Assembly (NCBI GenBank): GCA_017745595.1
Contig: WMBV01000015.1
Coordinates: forward strand, 62,001-126,000
DNA from: Bordetella petrii
GTDB lineage: Bacteria; Pseudomonadota; Gammaproteobacteria; Burkholderiales; Burkholderiaceae_B
Length of the DNA stretch: 64,000 bases
Direction of reading: 5' to 3'
A program made the translations under genes and the position numbers. Positions 17,670 to 26,758 of this stretch are shown piece by piece (within the stretch, counting starts at the first letter, position 1; every line of letters starts with the position of its first letter). The notes beneath the pieces were generated by a model. The model was not told where the DNA came from, searched no databases, and saw only the letters and a list, made by a program, of their open reading frames with translations.

Positions 17670-19043
17670 TTAGTATTGCGGCGCGGCGGTGAAGTTCAAG
17701 AAGCGCGTGCTGGAGCCCTGGAAGGTCAGGCGCACCGTGCCGATGGGCCCGTTACGCTGCTTGCCCACGATGATCTCGGCCGTGCCCTTGTCGGGCGAGT
17801 CGGGGTTGTAGACCTCGTCTCGGTAAATGAACAGGATCAAGTCGGCGTCCTGTTCGATGGCGCCCGATTCGCGCAGGTCGCTCATGACCGGGCGCTTGTT
17901 GGGGCGCTGTTCCAGGCTGCGGTTCAGCTGCGACAGCGCGATCAAGGGGCAGTTCAGTTCTTTGGCCAGCCCCTTCATCGACCGGCTGATTTCCGAGATT
18001 TCGGTGGCCCGGTTCTCGCCGCCGCCATTGCCCGCCATCAGCTGCAGGTAGTCGATGATGATCAGCCCCAGCTGCCCGCACTGGCGCGCCAGCCGGCGCG
18101 CCCGGGCGCGCACTTCCATGGCGCTGAGCGCCGGGGTTTCGTCGATATAGACCTGGGCATCCTGCATCAGTTGCACGGCGTGCGTCACGCGCGGCCAGTC
18201 GTCGGCGATCAGCTTGCCGGTACGCATGCGGTGCTGGTCGAGCATGCCCACCGACCCCAGCATCCGCATCGCCAGCTGCACGGCGCCCATTTCCATCGAA
18301 AACACCGCCACCGGCAAGCCTTGCTCGATGGCCACGTGTTCGCCGATGTTCATCGAAAACGAGGTCTTGCCCATAGACGGCCGGCCCGCCACGATGACCA
18401 GGTCGCCCGGCTGCAGGCCCGAGGTCATCTTGTCGAGATCGGAAAAACCGGTAGGCACGCCGGTGACGTCGGAATCGCTGTCGCGATGGTAGAGCTCATC
18501 GATGCGCTCGACCACCTGGGTCAGCAGCGGCTGGATTTCCTGGAAGCCGGCCGAGCCCTTCTCGCCTTCCTGGGCGATCTTGAACACCTTGGACTCGGCT
18601 TCATCGAGCAGTTGGCGCGCTTCTTTGCCTTGCGGATTGAGCGCGGCCGCCGAGATTTCGTCGGCGATCGACACCAGCTTGCGCAGCATGGCGCGCTCGC
18701 GCACGATCTCGGCATAGCGGCGAATATTGGCCGCCGAGGGCGTGTTGTGGGCCAGCGCATTCAGGTAGGCCAGCCCGCCGGTGTCTTCGGCCTTGCCGGC
18801 GCTGACCAGCGACTCGTTCACCGTGATGACGTCGGCCGGGCGCGCCAGGCCGATCAGGCGGGCGATGTGATGCCAGATCAGCCGATGATCGTGGCGATAG
18901 AAATCTTCTTCGCCCAGCACGTCGGCAATCCGGTCCCAGGTGCTGTTGTCCAGCAGCAGGCCACCCAGTACCGACTGCTCGGCCTCGATGGAATGCGGGG
19001 GCACGCGCAGGTAATCTAACTGGGAATCGGCGGGAGTATTCAT
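17670..19043 (-). CDS. dnaB: Replicative DNA helicase
   Basis: DnaB (457 aa), the hexameric helicase that unwinds DNA at the replication fork. The N-terminal primase-interacting domain contains PPHSIEAEQSVLGGLLLDN; the RecA-like C-terminal domain has Walker A GRPSMGKTSFSMN, Walker B LIIIDYLQLM, and the ATPase-adjacent SRSMKGLAKELNCPLIALSQLNR. The start at ATG 19043 follows homology; the open frame upstream overlaps the neighbouring gene. It lies 8 bp after the kinase-like gene and downstream of the rpsF-priB-rpsR-rplI operon, a familiar arrangement in betaproteobacteria. Confidence 0.97.
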   Translation of the reverse strand: MNTPADSQLDYLRVPPHSIEAEQSVLGGLLLDNSTWDRIADVLGEEDFYRHDHRLIWHHIARLIGLARPADVITVNESLVSAGKAEDTGGLAYLNALAHNTPSAANIRRYAEIVRERAMLRKLVSIADEISAAALNPQGKEARQLLDEAESKVFKIAQEGEKGSAGFQEIQPLLTQVVERIDELYHRDSDSDVTGVPTGFSDLDKMTSGLQPGDLVIVAGRPSMGKTSFSMNIGEHVAIEQGLPVAVFSMEMGAVQLAMRMLGSVGMLDQHRMRTGKLIADDWPRVTHAVQLMQDAQVYIDETPALSAMEVRARARRLARQCGQLGLIIIDYLQLMAGNGGGENRATEISEISRSMKGLAKELNCPLIALSQLNRSLEQRPNKRPVMSDLRESGAIEQDADLILFIYRDEVYNPDSPDKGTAEIIVGKQRNGPIGTVRLTFQGSSTRFLNFTAAPQY

Positions 19044-19051
19044 CGAATGGA

Positions 19052-19882
19052 CTAGTAAAGAGGTCGCAGGGTGTCGGCCACCCGGAAGAAACCTTGGATA
19101 TCGCGGCCGGGCAACCGGCCGGCCACCGGACGCAGCACCGCGGCGCTGGCGCACACTACCCGCGCCAGCCGCTGCAGCCGCGCGCGCACGGCCGGTGCCG
19201 GGTGGGTTTCGAAATACACGTCCAGCATCAGTTTACCCAGGCCGCGCAGATTGTCGTCTTGCAGCTTGCGCAAGCCCAGCAGCGACGATACCAGCTGGAA
19301 CAGATCGTAGGCCTGGGCCAGGGGCAGTGACAAGGCGCCCCCCACGTTTTCTTCGAAATCGATGCGCCACAGTTCGCCGTCGCGCAGCGTGATGTTGCGT
19401 ATCTGCGCACCGCCATGCCAGTGCCCGCGGGCATGGAAGGTGGCCAGGTCGGCCGCCAGGGCGCGTACCCATTGCACGCGCTGCGCCGGATCGGCGTGCC
19501 TGACCAGCCCGGCCAGGTCCGGGCCCACGTGTTCCAGCACCAGCAGGCCGGGGGCTTCCCACCATACGTGCGGCACGCGGCAGCCGGCCTGCGACAGGCC
19601 CCGCAGGCGCTCGGCTTCGTGGGCCAGGCCATTGCGCAGCAACACGCCGGGGCGCGGAAATTCGCCCAGAAACAGCTTGCAGCCTATGGCCAGCACCAAT
19701 GCGCGCGCATACCGCAAAAGATAGCTAGCCCCTTGCAGCACGCCTCGCCGGCGCCGTTTCACCACGCAGTCGGTGCCATCGATGACGACTTCGCGCACGG
19801 AAGGTTCGCGCGCGCCATCGACGCTGTCGAGCCAGGCCCGCAGTCCGGAAGGCGCTTGGTGATGCTTGGGCGGCAGGCTCAA
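19052..19882 (-). CDS. Kinase-like protein upstream of dnaB, lacks catalytic Asp
   Basis: A 276-aa protein with a protein-kinase/RIO-like outline: a possible ATP lysine in DCVVKRRRRG (Lys42), HEAERLRGL with a helix-C-like Glu89, a loop HWHGGAQIRNITLRDG at 154-169, and DFEEN at 175-179 in the place of DFG. In active relatives the loop reads HGD or HRD; here the position after HG is Gly, so the usual catalytic Asp is missing unless another residue substitutes. It may be an atypical kinase or a pseudokinase. It starts 95 bp after the rplI terminator region and is co-directional with dnaB, 8 bp away. Substrate unknown. Confidence 0.65.
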   Translation of the reverse strand: MSLPPKHHQAPSGLRAWLDSVDGAREPSVREVVIDGTDCVVKRRRRGVLQGASYLLRYARALVLAIGCKLFLGEFPRPGVLLRNGLAHEAERLRGLSQAGCRVPHVWWEAPGLLVLEHVGPDLAGLVRHADPAQRVQWVRALAADLATFHARGHWHGGAQIRNITLRDGELWRIDFEENVGGALSLPLAQAYDLFQLVSSLLGLRKLQDDNLRGLGKLMLDVYFETHPAPAVRARLQRLARVVCASAAVLRPVAGRLPGRDIQGFFRVADTLRPLY

Positions 19883-19922
19883 GAGGCGTCCTTGTAGGCA
19901 AAGCAGGAATGAAGCGCGCCAT

Positions 19923-19960
19923 AAGCAAAAAAGCCGGCACGGCCGCCGGCTTTTTTGCTT
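19923..19960. terminator. Rho-independent terminator after rplI, symmetric
   Basis: A perfect 16-bp inverted repeat, 19923-19938 and 19945-19960, with a 6-nt loop; each arm combines GCCGGC with a run of six A or T, so U-tracts follow the hairpin on both strands. It ends the rpsF-priB-rpsR-rplI transcript on the minus strand. Confidence 0.93.
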
Positions 19961-19977
19961 GGCGCGAACGCGGGTAC

Positions 19978-20433
19978 TTAGGCGAGATCGCCTTCGACCA
20001 CGACGGTCACGTCCACCGCCACGTCGGCATGCAGCGCGACCTGGATGGGGTATTCGCCCACGGCCTTCAGCGGGCCATTGGGCAGGCGTACCATCGCCTT
20101 TTCAACGGCGTCGAAGCCGGCCTTCTTCAGGCCTTCGGCCACGTCGGCGTTGGTGACGGAGCCGAACAGGCGGCCATCGACACCGGCCTTTTGCACGACC
20201 TTGAGCTGGTAGCCGGTCAGGCGCGAGCCCAGCGCTTCGGCGGCAGCCAGCTTTTCGGCCTGGACTTTTTCCAGTTCGGCGCGGCGGGCTTCAAATTCCT
20301 TCAGCGCGGCGTCGGTGGCGCGACGGGCTTTTTTCTGGGGAATCAGGAAGTTGCGGGCGTAACCATCGCGCACCCGGACGATTTCGCCCAGGTTGCCCAG
20401 GTTGACGACTTTTTCGAGCAGGATGACTTGCAT
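19978..20433 (-). CDS. rplI: 50S ribosomal protein L9
   Basis: L9 (151 aa) binds 23S rRNA domain V and extends from the L1 side of the large subunit. The N-terminal domain reads [34 protein letters not shown]; a long connecting helix (about 44-75) leads to the C-terminal domain with [16 protein letters not shown]. Standard length. Last gene of the rpsF operon, 15 bp after rpsR, with a strong terminator downstream. Confidence 0.98.
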   Translation of the reverse strand: MQVILLEKVVNLGNLGEIVRVRDGYARNFLIPQKKARRATDAALKEFEARRAELEKVQAEKLAAAEALGSRLTGYQLKVVQKAGVDGRLFGSVTNADVAEGLKKAGFDAVEKAMVRLPNGPLKAVGEYPIQVALHADVAVDVTVVVEGDLA

Positions 20434-20448
20434 TTCAGTGCCCCCGGA

Positions 20449-20721
20449 TCAGTTGTGGTTGTCGGTGTAAGGCAACAGGGCCAGGAAGCGCGCGCGCTTG
20501 ATGGCGGTGTCCAGCTGGCGCTGGTAGTGTGCCTTGGTGCCGGTCAGGCGAGCCGGGATGATCTTGCCGTTTTCTTGTACGAAATCACGCAGCGTGTCCA
20601 GGTCTTTGTAGTCGATCTCGTCGACGCCGGCGGCGGTGAAGCGGCAGAACTTGCGGCGCTTGAACAGCGGGTTCTGCTGCGTGAATTTGCGTTTCTCTTT
20701 GCGTTTTCCGAAGAAAGCCAT
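20449..20721 (-). CDS. rpsR: 30S ribosomal protein S18
   Basis: S18 (90 aa), which binds 16S rRNA as a heterodimer with S6. The core reads [40 protein letters not shown], and [23 protein letters not shown], all conserved. A cysteine (Cys26) is kept in the FCRF segment. Third gene of the operon after priB, with 75 bp between them. Confidence 0.98.
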   Translation of the reverse strand: MAFFGKRKEKRKFTQQNPLFKRRKFCRFTAAGVDEIDYKDLDTLRDFVQENGKIIPARLTGTKAHYQRQLDTAIKRARFLALLPYTDNHN

Positions 20722-20796
20722 GATGTGCCTCTTAGTCTAGTCGGGCCGCGGTTCGTTCCGCTGGCCCGGAATCTGTGTCTGGTTCCGGTTAGCCTG

Positions 20797-21120
20797 TCAT
20801 CCCACCAGGGGGTCGCGCCCTGCGCTGCCGCCGACTTTGCGGGCCAGCTGCATGTGCAGCTTGACCTTCACCGAGTCTTTGCGGGCAGCAGCCAGAAAAC
20901 CCTGCACCTGCAGTTCGGTACCCAACGGGGTGCCGGCCAGCAATTGCGCCAGGTCGCCCAGCGCCACGGCGGTAATCGTGAGTTCGACGCGGCGCGGATG
21001 CCCCGCTTCGACGACTTCCGATTCGTGGGCCAGCAGCATTTCCAGCGCTGGCACGCCGGCGGGAGTATGGCGCAAAGGCTCGCATTCGAGAACGCGGGCG
21101 CTGAGTTCCAGGGTGTTCAT
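20797..21120 (-). CDS. priB: Primosomal replication protein N
   Basis: PriB (107 aa), a single OB-fold protein that binds single-stranded DNA and stimulates PriA in replication restart. [22 protein letters not shown] and the [22 protein letters not shown] segment match the betaproteobacterial form, which is a little longer than Neisseria and E. coli PriB. Its place between rpsF and rpsR is conserved and supports the call. The stop lies 75 bp before rpsR. Confidence 0.92.
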   Translation of the reverse strand: MNTLELSARVLECEPLRHTPAGVPALEMLLAHESEVVEAGHPRRVELTITAVALGDLAQLLAGTPLGTELQVQGFLAAARKDSVKVKLHMQLARKVGGSAGRDPLVG

Positions 21121-21156
21121 CCGGCCGGTGCGTGGTGGTGAAACAGTATTGCCGGC

Positions 21157-21546
21157 TTACTGGGCCTGGGCCTGAGCCTGGGCCGGCGCCGACGCTTCGG
21201 TGCTGGCCTTGCGGGCCTCTTCGCGCTCGACCGACTTCATCATGATCGAGGGCGCGGTCTGGGCCTTCTTGGTCTTGATGACCAGGTGGCGCAGCACGGC
21301 GTCGTTGTAGCGGAACGAATGCTCGAGTTCGTCGAGCGTGGCCTGGCCGCATTCGATGTTCATGCAGACGTAATGGGCCTTCACCAGCTTCTGGATGGGG
21401 TAGGCCAGTTGGCGGCGGCCCCAGTCTTCCAGGCGGTGCACGGTACCGCTTTGGCCGGTGACGAGCGCCTGGTAGCGCTCGACCATGGCGGGCACTTGCT
21501 CGCTTTGGTCCGGATGGACAATGAACACTACTTCGTAGTGACGCAT
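21157..21546 (-). CDS. rpsF: 30S ribosomal protein S6
   Basis: S6 (129 aa), partner of S18 on the 30S platform. Core motifs: [61 protein letters not shown], and [13 protein letters not shown]. The C-terminus has a low-complexity tail ending in four Ala-Gln repeats, which is species-specific. ATG 21546 follows an AAGGAG site; the open frame upstream is not coding. First gene of the operon; the 182 bp upstream may hold an S6:S18 autoregulatory leader. Confidence 0.98.
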   Translation of the reverse strand: MRHYEVVFIVHPDQSEQVPAMVERYQALVTGQSGTVHRLEDWGRRQLAYPIQKLVKAHYVCMNIECGQATLDELEHSFRYNDAVLRHLVIKTKKAQTAPSIMMKSVEREEARKASTEASAPAQAQAQAQ

Positions 21547-21660
21547 GGGTAAAACTCCTTGAGGATGTCTTGCCAGGCCGAAACAACCGGCCCGCAAGGG
21601 GCAGCCCGCCACCCCCGAAAAGGGGCGATCGAGCAAAGAAAGCCCTCGATTATCGCCGAT
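21547..21660 (-). promoter_or_regulatory. rpsF 5' leader with candidate S6:S18 binding hairpin
   Basis: The transcript leader upstream of rpsF can fold into two hairpins: GGCCG / CGGCC around GTTGTTT (minus-strand reading of 21592-21576) and CCCC / GGGG around 21613-21625. Many bacteria regulate rpsF by S6:S18 binding to a CCG-containing bulge in such a leader. Only the hairpins are seen here; the match to that motif is an inference. Confidence 0.3.
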
Positions 21661-21728
21661 CAAGCCCTATTACGCAAGCGCCAACGCCCGCCCCCAGGGG
21701 CGGACGCGGCATGGCGGGCGCGCGGGAA

Positions 21729-22526
21729 TCAGCCTTCGACGACGGCGTAGGCGGAATGATTATGGATGGATTCGAAGTTCTCGGCCTCGACGCGGTAGCG
21801 CGCCACGCCGGGATGGGCCGTCAGGCGGGCCGCCACGTCGCGCACCAGGTCTTCGACGAACTTGGGGTTGTCGTAGGCGCGCTCGGTGACGAATTTCTCG
21901 TCGGGGCGCTTGAGCAGGCCCCACAGTTCGCACGAGCCCTCGTCTTCGACCAGGCGGATGATGCGGTCCATGGCGACATCGCCATTGAATACGGCCGATA
22001 CCGTGACGTGCGAACGCTGGTTGTGCGCGCCGTATTCGGAAATGGCCTTGGAACACGGGCACAGGCTGGTCACCGGCACCTGCACGACCAGTTCGAATTC
22101 GACCTGGTCGCCGGCCGCGCGGGCGATCCATTGCACTTCGTAGTCGAGCAGGCTCTGCACGCCGGACACCGGCGCCGACTTGTTGATGAAATACGGGAAA
22201 GCGGCCGTGATGTCGCCGCGCTCGGCATGCAGCAGCGGCAGCATGTCGCGCGCCATGGCCACGAACAGCGCCGGCGTCATGGGCACGCTGCGGTATTTTT
22301 CGAGCAGCGCCACGAAACGCGACATATGGGTGCCCTTTTCTTCGGCCGGCAGGGCCACCGTCAGGGTCCAGTTGGCCACGGTGGCCTGGGGTGCGCCGTC
22401 GGCGCCCGCCACCAGCATGGGATGCCGCACGCCGCGGATGCCTACGCGCTGAATCGGGATGTGCCGCGTATCAGCCGAGCTTTGCACGTCGGGCATGACC
22501 AGGGCGGGATCGATCGGAGAATTCAT
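21729..22526 (-). CDS. folE2: GTP cyclohydrolase FolE2 (type IB)
   Basis: A 265-aa metal-flexible GTP cyclohydrolase that makes dihydroneopterin triphosphate for folate synthesis. Family marks include the N-terminal [22 protein letters not shown], the catalytic-cysteine segment [23 protein letters not shown], and [15 protein letters not shown] at the C-terminus. FolE2 differs from zinc-dependent FolE and in several bacteria is used under zinc limitation. Nothing next to it signals zinc control. It stands alone between rpsF and dxs. Confidence 0.95.
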   Translation of the reverse strand: MNSPIDPALVMPDVQSSADTRHIPIQRVGIRGVRHPMLVAGADGAPQATVANWTLTVALPAEEKGTHMSRFVALLEKYRSVPMTPALFVAMARDMLPLLHAERGDITAAFPYFINKSAPVSGVQSLLDYEVQWIARAAGDQVEFELVVQVPVTSLCPCSKAISEYGAHNQRSHVTVSAVFNGDVAMDRIIRLVEDEGSCELWGLLKRPDEKFVTERAYDNPKFVEDLVRDVAARLTAHPGVARYRVEAENFESIHNHSAYAVVEG

Positions 22527-22631
22527 AGGGTTACCTGTCAGGGCCGGAAGAAATGAGAATCGCTGTTGCCCTGAAATATGTTAGCGGAGCCATTATTACC
22601 GAAAAATGGGGCCAGCAGTGTGGATAACCCT

Positions 22632-22643
22632 CCTACTAGTAGG
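22632..22643. promoter_or_regulatory. 12-bp perfect palindrome upstream of folE2
   Basis: CCTACTAGTAGG is a perfect palindrome in the 141-bp gap between dxs and folE2, 106 bp upstream of the folE2 start. On the minus strand it is flanked by GGGTTACC on one side and GGGTTATCC on the other, so the whole block looks like an operator. No U-tract follows, which argues against a terminator. The regulator is unknown. Confidence 0.35.
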
Positions 22644-22667
22644 TTGGTAACCCTTCTGCCGACCTCT

Positions 22668-24551
22668 TTATTTCGCGTGCGCGCCGGCCCGGCGCACCGG
22701 CTGCTCGAACCGCGCCCGGATCGAGCTTTCGATGCCCGCGGCGTCCAGCCCCAGCCCGGCCAGCAGTGCGGATTGGTCGCCGTGGTCGATGTAGCGGTCG
22801 GGCAGGCCCAGTTGCAGCACCGGCACGCCCACCCCCTCATGATGCAGGACCTCGGTGACGGCGCTGCCCGCGCCGCCCATGATGGCGGCCTCTTCGACGG
22901 TGACCAGGGCGTCATGGCCCGCGGCCAGCTCGAGTATCAGTTCGTGGTCGATGGGCTTGACGAAGCGCATGTCGGCCACGGTGGCATCCAGCGCCTCGGC
23001 CGCCTGCAGGGCGGGCTGCAGCAGCGTGCCGAACGCCAGAATGGCAATGCCGCGGCCCTGCCGGCGGATGACGCCCTTGCCCAGCGGCACGGTGTCCAGC
23101 CCCGGCGAGACCTCGGCGCCGCAGCCGGCTCCGCGCGGATAGCGCACCGAGGCCGGCCCCGGGTATTCGTAACAGGTCGACAGCAGCAGGCGCGCCTCGT
23201 TTTCGTCGGAGGGCGTGGCCACCACCATGTTGGGCACGCAGCGCAGGTAGGCGATGTCGTAGTTGCCCGCATGCGTGGCGCCGTCGGCGCCCACCAGGCC
23301 GGCGCGGTCCAGCGCGAACGTGACGTCGAGGTTTTGCAGTGCGACGTCATGGATGAGCTGGTCGTAGCCGCGCTGCAAAAAGGTGGAATAGATGGCCACC
23401 ACCGGCTTCTGCGCCTCGCAGGCCAGGCCCGCGGCGAAGGTGACGGCATGCTGCTCGGCAATGCCCACGTCGAAGTAGCGGCGCGGAAAGCGCCGTTCGA
23501 ATTCGACCAGGCCGCTGCCTTCGCGCATGGCGGGCGTAATGCCCACCAGGCGCGCGTCGCGCTCGGCCATGTCGCACAGCCACTGGCCGAAGACTTGCGT
23601 GAACGTTTTGCGGGCCGACGGCTTGCCTTGCTGGATGCCCACGGCCGGATCGAATTTGCCCGGCCCGTGATACAGCACCGGATCGGCCTCGGCCAGCTTG
23701 TAGCCGTGCCCCTTGCGGGTCACCACGTGCAGGAACTGCAGGCCCTGCAGGGCTTTCAGGTTTTGCAGGGTGGGCAGCAACGCGTCGAGGTCGTGGCCGT
23801 CGATCGGGCCGACGTAGTTGAAGCCGAACTCTTCGAACAGCGTGGCCGGCGTGACCATGCCCTTGGCGTGTTCTTCGAGGCGGCGCGCCAGTTCGAGCAC
23901 CGGCGGCACGTGCTGCAGCATGGCGCGTCCGACATTCTTGGCCGCGGCGTAGAAGCGCCCGGACATCAGGCGGGCCAGGTAGCGGTTCAGCGCCCCCACC
24001 GGCGGTGAGATCGACATGTCGTTGTCGTTGAGCACCACCAGCAGGTTGATGTCGGGCGTGACGCCCGCGTTGTTCATGGCCTCGAAGGCCATGCCGGCCG
24101 ACATGGCGCCGTCGCCGATCACCGCGATGTGGTTGCGCTGCACGCCGGCATTGCGCGACGCCACCGCCATGCCCAGCGCGGCCGAGATCGAGGTAGACGA
24201 ATGGGCCGTGCCGAAGGCGTCGTATTCGGATTCGCTGCGCTTGGGAAAGCCCGAAATGCCGCCCGCCTGGCGCAGGTGCGCCATGCCCGCGCGGCGCCCG
24301 GTCAGGATCTTGTGCGGATACGATTGGTGCCCGACATCCCATACGATGCGGTCGTGCGGCGTGTCGAATACCCGGTGCAAGGCCAGGGTCAGTTCGACCG
24401 TGCCCAGGTTGGACGACAAGTGGCCGCCTGTCTTCGAGACCGATTCGAGCACGAAGCCGCGCAGCTCGTCGGCCAGGGCGTCGAGGTCGCGGCGGTCGAG
24501 TCGGCGCAGGTCGGCCGGCGTTTGGATGCGGTCCAGCAATTCTGTCGTCAT
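22668..24551 (-). CDS. dxs: 1-deoxy-D-xylulose-5-phosphate synthase
   Basis: Dxs (627 aa), the thiamine-diphosphate enzyme that condenses pyruvate with glyceraldehyde 3-phosphate to start the MEP isoprenoid pathway. Visible motifs: [19 protein letters not shown], the TPP-binding [18 protein letters not shown] with [26 protein letters not shown], and [20 protein letters not shown]. The start is [10 protein letters not shown] at 24551; the longer frame overlaps ispA. It follows ispA by 8 bp in the xseB-ispA-dxs operon. Confidence 0.97.
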   Translation of the reverse strand: MTTELLDRIQTPADLRRLDRRDLDALADELRGFVLESVSKTGGHLSSNLGTVELTLALHRVFDTPHDRIVWDVGHQSYPHKILTGRRAGMAHLRQAGGISGFPKRSESEYDAFGTAHSSTSISAALGMAVASRNAGVQRNHIAVIGDGAMSAGMAFEAMNNAGVTPDINLLVVLNDNDMSISPPVGALNRYLARLMSGRFYAAAKNVGRAMLQHVPPVLELARRLEEHAKGMVTPATLFEEFGFNYVGPIDGHDLDALLPTLQNLKALQGLQFLHVVTRKGHGYKLAEADPVLYHGPGKFDPAVGIQQGKPSARKTFTQVFGQWLCDMAERDARLVGITPAMREGSGLVEFERRFPRRYFDVGIAEQHAVTFAAGLACEAQKPVVAIYSTFLQRGYDQLIHDVALQNLDVTFALDRAGLVGADGATHAGNYDIAYLRCVPNMVVATPSDENEARLLLSTCYEYPGPASVRYPRGAGCGAEVSPGLDTVPLGKGVIRRQGRGIAILAFGTLLQPALQAAEALDATVADMRFVKPIDHELILELAAGHDALVTVEEAAIMGGAGSAVTEVLHHEGVGVPVLQLGLPDRYIDHGDQSALLAGLGLDAAGIESSIRARFEQPVRRAGAHAK

Positions 24552-24559
24552 GCTTGGTA

Positions 24560-25471
24560 TCAGCGGTCTCTGAGTACGATGTAGTCTGCCAGGCGGGCCA
24601 GCATCGAACCGGCATCGCCCAGCGGCGCCAGGGCCGCGTGCGCCGCGGCGCGCAGTTCTTCGGCCAGCGCGCGGGCGTCGTCCAGCCCCAGCAGCGACAC
24701 ATAAGTGGGTTTGTTGCCAGCTGCGTCTTTGCCGGGCGTCTTGCCCAGGCTGGCGGTATCGGCGGTAACGTCGAGGATATCGTCGACCACCTGGAACGCC
24801 AGGCCCATGGCCTGGGCGTAGTTGTCGAGGGCCTGCCGGGTGCTGGAACTGGCGCCCGACACGATGCCGCCCAGCGCGACGCTGCATTCGAGCATGGCGC
24901 CGGTTTTCATGCTGTGCATGGTTTGCAGTTCGTCGCGCGACAAGGCGCGGCCGACGCTATGCAGGTCGATTGCCTGCCCGCCCGCCATGCCCAGGCTGCC
25001 GGCGGCGCGCGCCAGGGCCTGGGTGGCCTGCACCACCAGCGCGGGCGCGATGGGCATGTCGGCCAGCAGCTCGAAGGCCAGCGGCTGCAGCGCATCGCCG
25101 GCCAGCATCGCGGTGGCCTCGTCGAATTGCACGTGCGTCGTGGGACGGCCGCGGCGCAGCGTGTCGTCGTCCATGCATGGCAGGTCGTCGTGGATCAGCG
25201 AATAGGCGTGGATCAGTTCGACGGCCGCCGCGGCGCGGTCCATCGAGGCCTGGATGGCCACGGCGCTGCCATTGACGGGGCAGGCCTGGCCGGCGGCATA
25301 GACCAGCGCGGCGCGGATGCGCTTGCCCCCGCCCAGCACGGCATAGCGCATGGCTTCGTGCAGCCGCGCGGGCAGCGCGTCGGCGGCCGGCAAGCATTCG
25401 TCCAGCACCGTCTCGATGTGTTGCGCGCGGCCCTGCAGCCAGTCCGCGAACGCAAGATGTTGTTGCTTCAT
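24560..25471 (-). CDS. ispA: Farnesyl diphosphate synthase
   Basis: A 303-aa short-chain prenyltransferase that extends DMAPP with two isopentenyl diphosphates. The first Asp-rich motif is [17 protein letters not shown] and the second is [22 protein letters not shown] and the [13 protein letters not shown] segment are also conserved. It lies between xseB (4 bp upstream) and dxs (8 bp downstream), the classical isoprenoid arrangement. Confidence 0.96.
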   Translation of the reverse strand: MKQQHLAFADWLQGRAQHIETVLDECLPAADALPARLHEAMRYAVLGGGKRIRAALVYAAGQACPVNGSAVAIQASMDRAAAAVELIHAYSLIHDDLPCMDDDTLRRGRPTTHVQFDEATAMLAGDALQPLAFELLADMPIAPALVVQATQALARAAGSLGMAGGQAIDLHSVGRALSRDELQTMHSMKTGAMLECSVALGGIVSGASSSTRQALDNYAQAMGLAFQVVDDILDVTADTASLGKTPGKDAAGNKPTYVSLLGLDDARALAEELRAAAHAALAPLGDAGSMLARLADYIVLRDR

Positions 25472-25475
25472 CCGG

Positions 25476-25742
25476 TTATTCGTCGTCGAGCGCGCACGGG
25501 TCCAGTGGCCGCAACAGCCCGTCTTCGAGCACCTTGACCTGCTGCTCGGCCTGCGCCAGCCGCTCTTGGCAGACGCGCGTCAGCTCGACGCCGCGACGAT
25601 AGGCCGCCAGCGATTGTTCAAGGGGCAAAGACCCGTCTTCCATGGCGGCGACCAGCGTTTCGAGTTCGGCCAGCGCCGTTTCGAAATCGTGGGGCAAGGG
25701 GCGGTCGTCGTGCGAGGGGTCGAGGGGCGGGGAAGTGGCCAA
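25476..25742 (-). CDS. xseB: Exodeoxyribonuclease VII small subunit (TTG start)
   Basis: XseB (88 aa), the small helical subunit of exonuclease VII. FETALAELETLVAAMEDGSLPLEQSLAAYRRG is the signature (about 20-50), followed by QERLAQAEQQVKVLE. No ATG fits. A TTG at 25742 preceded by GGAG with 6-nt spacing gives MATSPPLDPS as the N-terminus, so a TTG start is proposed; the longer frame from 25859 lacks homology. First gene of the xseB-ispA-dxs operon. The large subunit gene xseA is not in this window. Confidence 0.9.
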   Translation of the reverse strand: MATSPPLDPSHDDRPLPHDFETALAELETLVAAMEDGSLPLEQSLAAYRRGVELTRVCQERLAQAEQQVKVLEDGLLRPLDPCALDDE

Positions 25743-25824
25743 ACAAGGCTCCGTACGCGGGAATAAATGATTTGATCCCTGAATTGTACGATGCTGCGAC
25801 CGCCCCCCGCGCGCCGCCGCGGAC

Positions 25825-26655
25825 TCAGGAAGGATTGCCCGACAACTGCCTGGCGGCATCCCGCAAGGCCGGCGCCACGCGCTCGCGCAATACCGCCGCG
25901 GGCAGCAATGCCGCCGGCCCGCCGCAGCTCATGACGAACATGCCTTCGCCGGTGACCGACTGGAACGGCACCGCCACGGCATTGATGTCGGCGCGCCACG
26001 CTCCCAGCGCGAAACAGCAGCCGGTGGCGGCTAGGTCGGCGCGCGCCTGCGCCACCACGTCGGGCGCCGGCCCGGCCTGACCCAGGCGTTGCAGCAGCGC
26101 CGCGCGCGGGATATCGGGCAATGCCGCCACATAGGCCCGCCCCATGGCGCTGTCCAGGCTGGCCCGGTAGCCCACGGGCAGGCGCAAATACAGTTCGGCC
26201 GAGCCATGGATGGCCTCGATATACACCATCGCGTCGCCGTCGAACGCGCCCAGCGCCACGGCGCCGCCCGTCACCCGCGCCAATTGCGCCATCGACGCCT
26301 TGGCCAGCTCGCGCACTTCGAGTCCGGCCAGCACGCCGAATCCCAGCGCCAGTACTCCGTAGCCGGGCGAATACTTGCCGCTGTCGGCGTGGTAGCGCAG
26401 GTAGCCCAATTCGGTCAGCGTATAAGTAATGCGGCTGATGGTGGGCTTGGGCAGGCCGGTCAGCCCGGCCAGGTCCTGGTTGCCCAGGGTGGCCGCGCCC
26501 GGCCCGAAGCAGCGCAGGACATCGAGCCCGCGCGCCAGGGCCTCGATGAAGTCGGGCGCGGTGCCGCCTGGGCGGCTGCCGCGCCGGCGCCGCGCCGGGC
26601 CGCTGCGTTCGACGGACGGCGCGGCGGCCCGGGAAGAATCGAAAGGGGCTTGCAT
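25825..26655 (-). CDS. IclR-family transcriptional regulator
   Basis: A 276-aa IclR protein: a basic Arg-rich N-terminal tail, a winged helix at about 35-95 (LARGLDVLRCFG, LGNQDLAGLTGLPKPTISRI), and an effector-binding GAF-like domain (about 110-260) with AVALGAFDGDAMVYIEAIHG. ATG 26655 is chosen; a TTG at 26694 would add 13 residues but overlaps an inverted repeat. Divergent from a Bug-family receptor, which it probably controls, as is common in Bordetella-type genomes. The effector is likely a carboxylate taken up by that receptor (inference). Confidence 0.9.
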   Translation of the reverse strand: MQAPFDSSRAAAPSVERSGPARRRRGSRPGGTAPDFIEALARGLDVLRCFGPGAATLGNQDLAGLTGLPKPTISRITYTLTELGYLRYHADSGKYSPGYGVLALGFGVLAGLEVRELAKASMAQLARVTGGAVALGAFDGDAMVYIEAIHGSAELYLRLPVGYRASLDSAMGRAYVAALPDIPRAALLQRLGQAGPAPDVVAQARADLAATGCCFALGAWRADINAVAVPFQSVTGEGMFVMSCGGPAALLPAAVLRERVAPALRDAARQLSGNPS

Positions 26656-26676
26656 CGCGATGGCTTCGTTTTTATA

Positions 26677-26719
26677 GTTGATTTCGGTCAACAAAATTAA
26701 ATTTCATTCTACGAAATTT
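26677..26719. promoter_or_regulatory. Two inverted repeats in the IclR/Bug intergenic region
   Basis: GTTGA / TCAAC (26677-26692; the core also reads TTGAT-TTCG-GTCAA, close to an FNR box) and AAATTTC / GAAATTT (26699-26705 and 26713-26719, 7-bp spacer). The second is a well-formed IclR-type operator lying 40-60 bp upstream of the Bug gene. The stretch is AT-rich and holds the divergent promoters. Confidence 0.5.
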
Positions 26720-26758
26720 ACAAGAAGTCGACCGCCACGTCCACATTCAGGGGAAACA

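Noticed and set aside
25825-26694. TTG start at 26694 for the IclR protein
   Set aside because: It would place an inverted repeat of the control region inside the gene; ATG 26655 is simpler.
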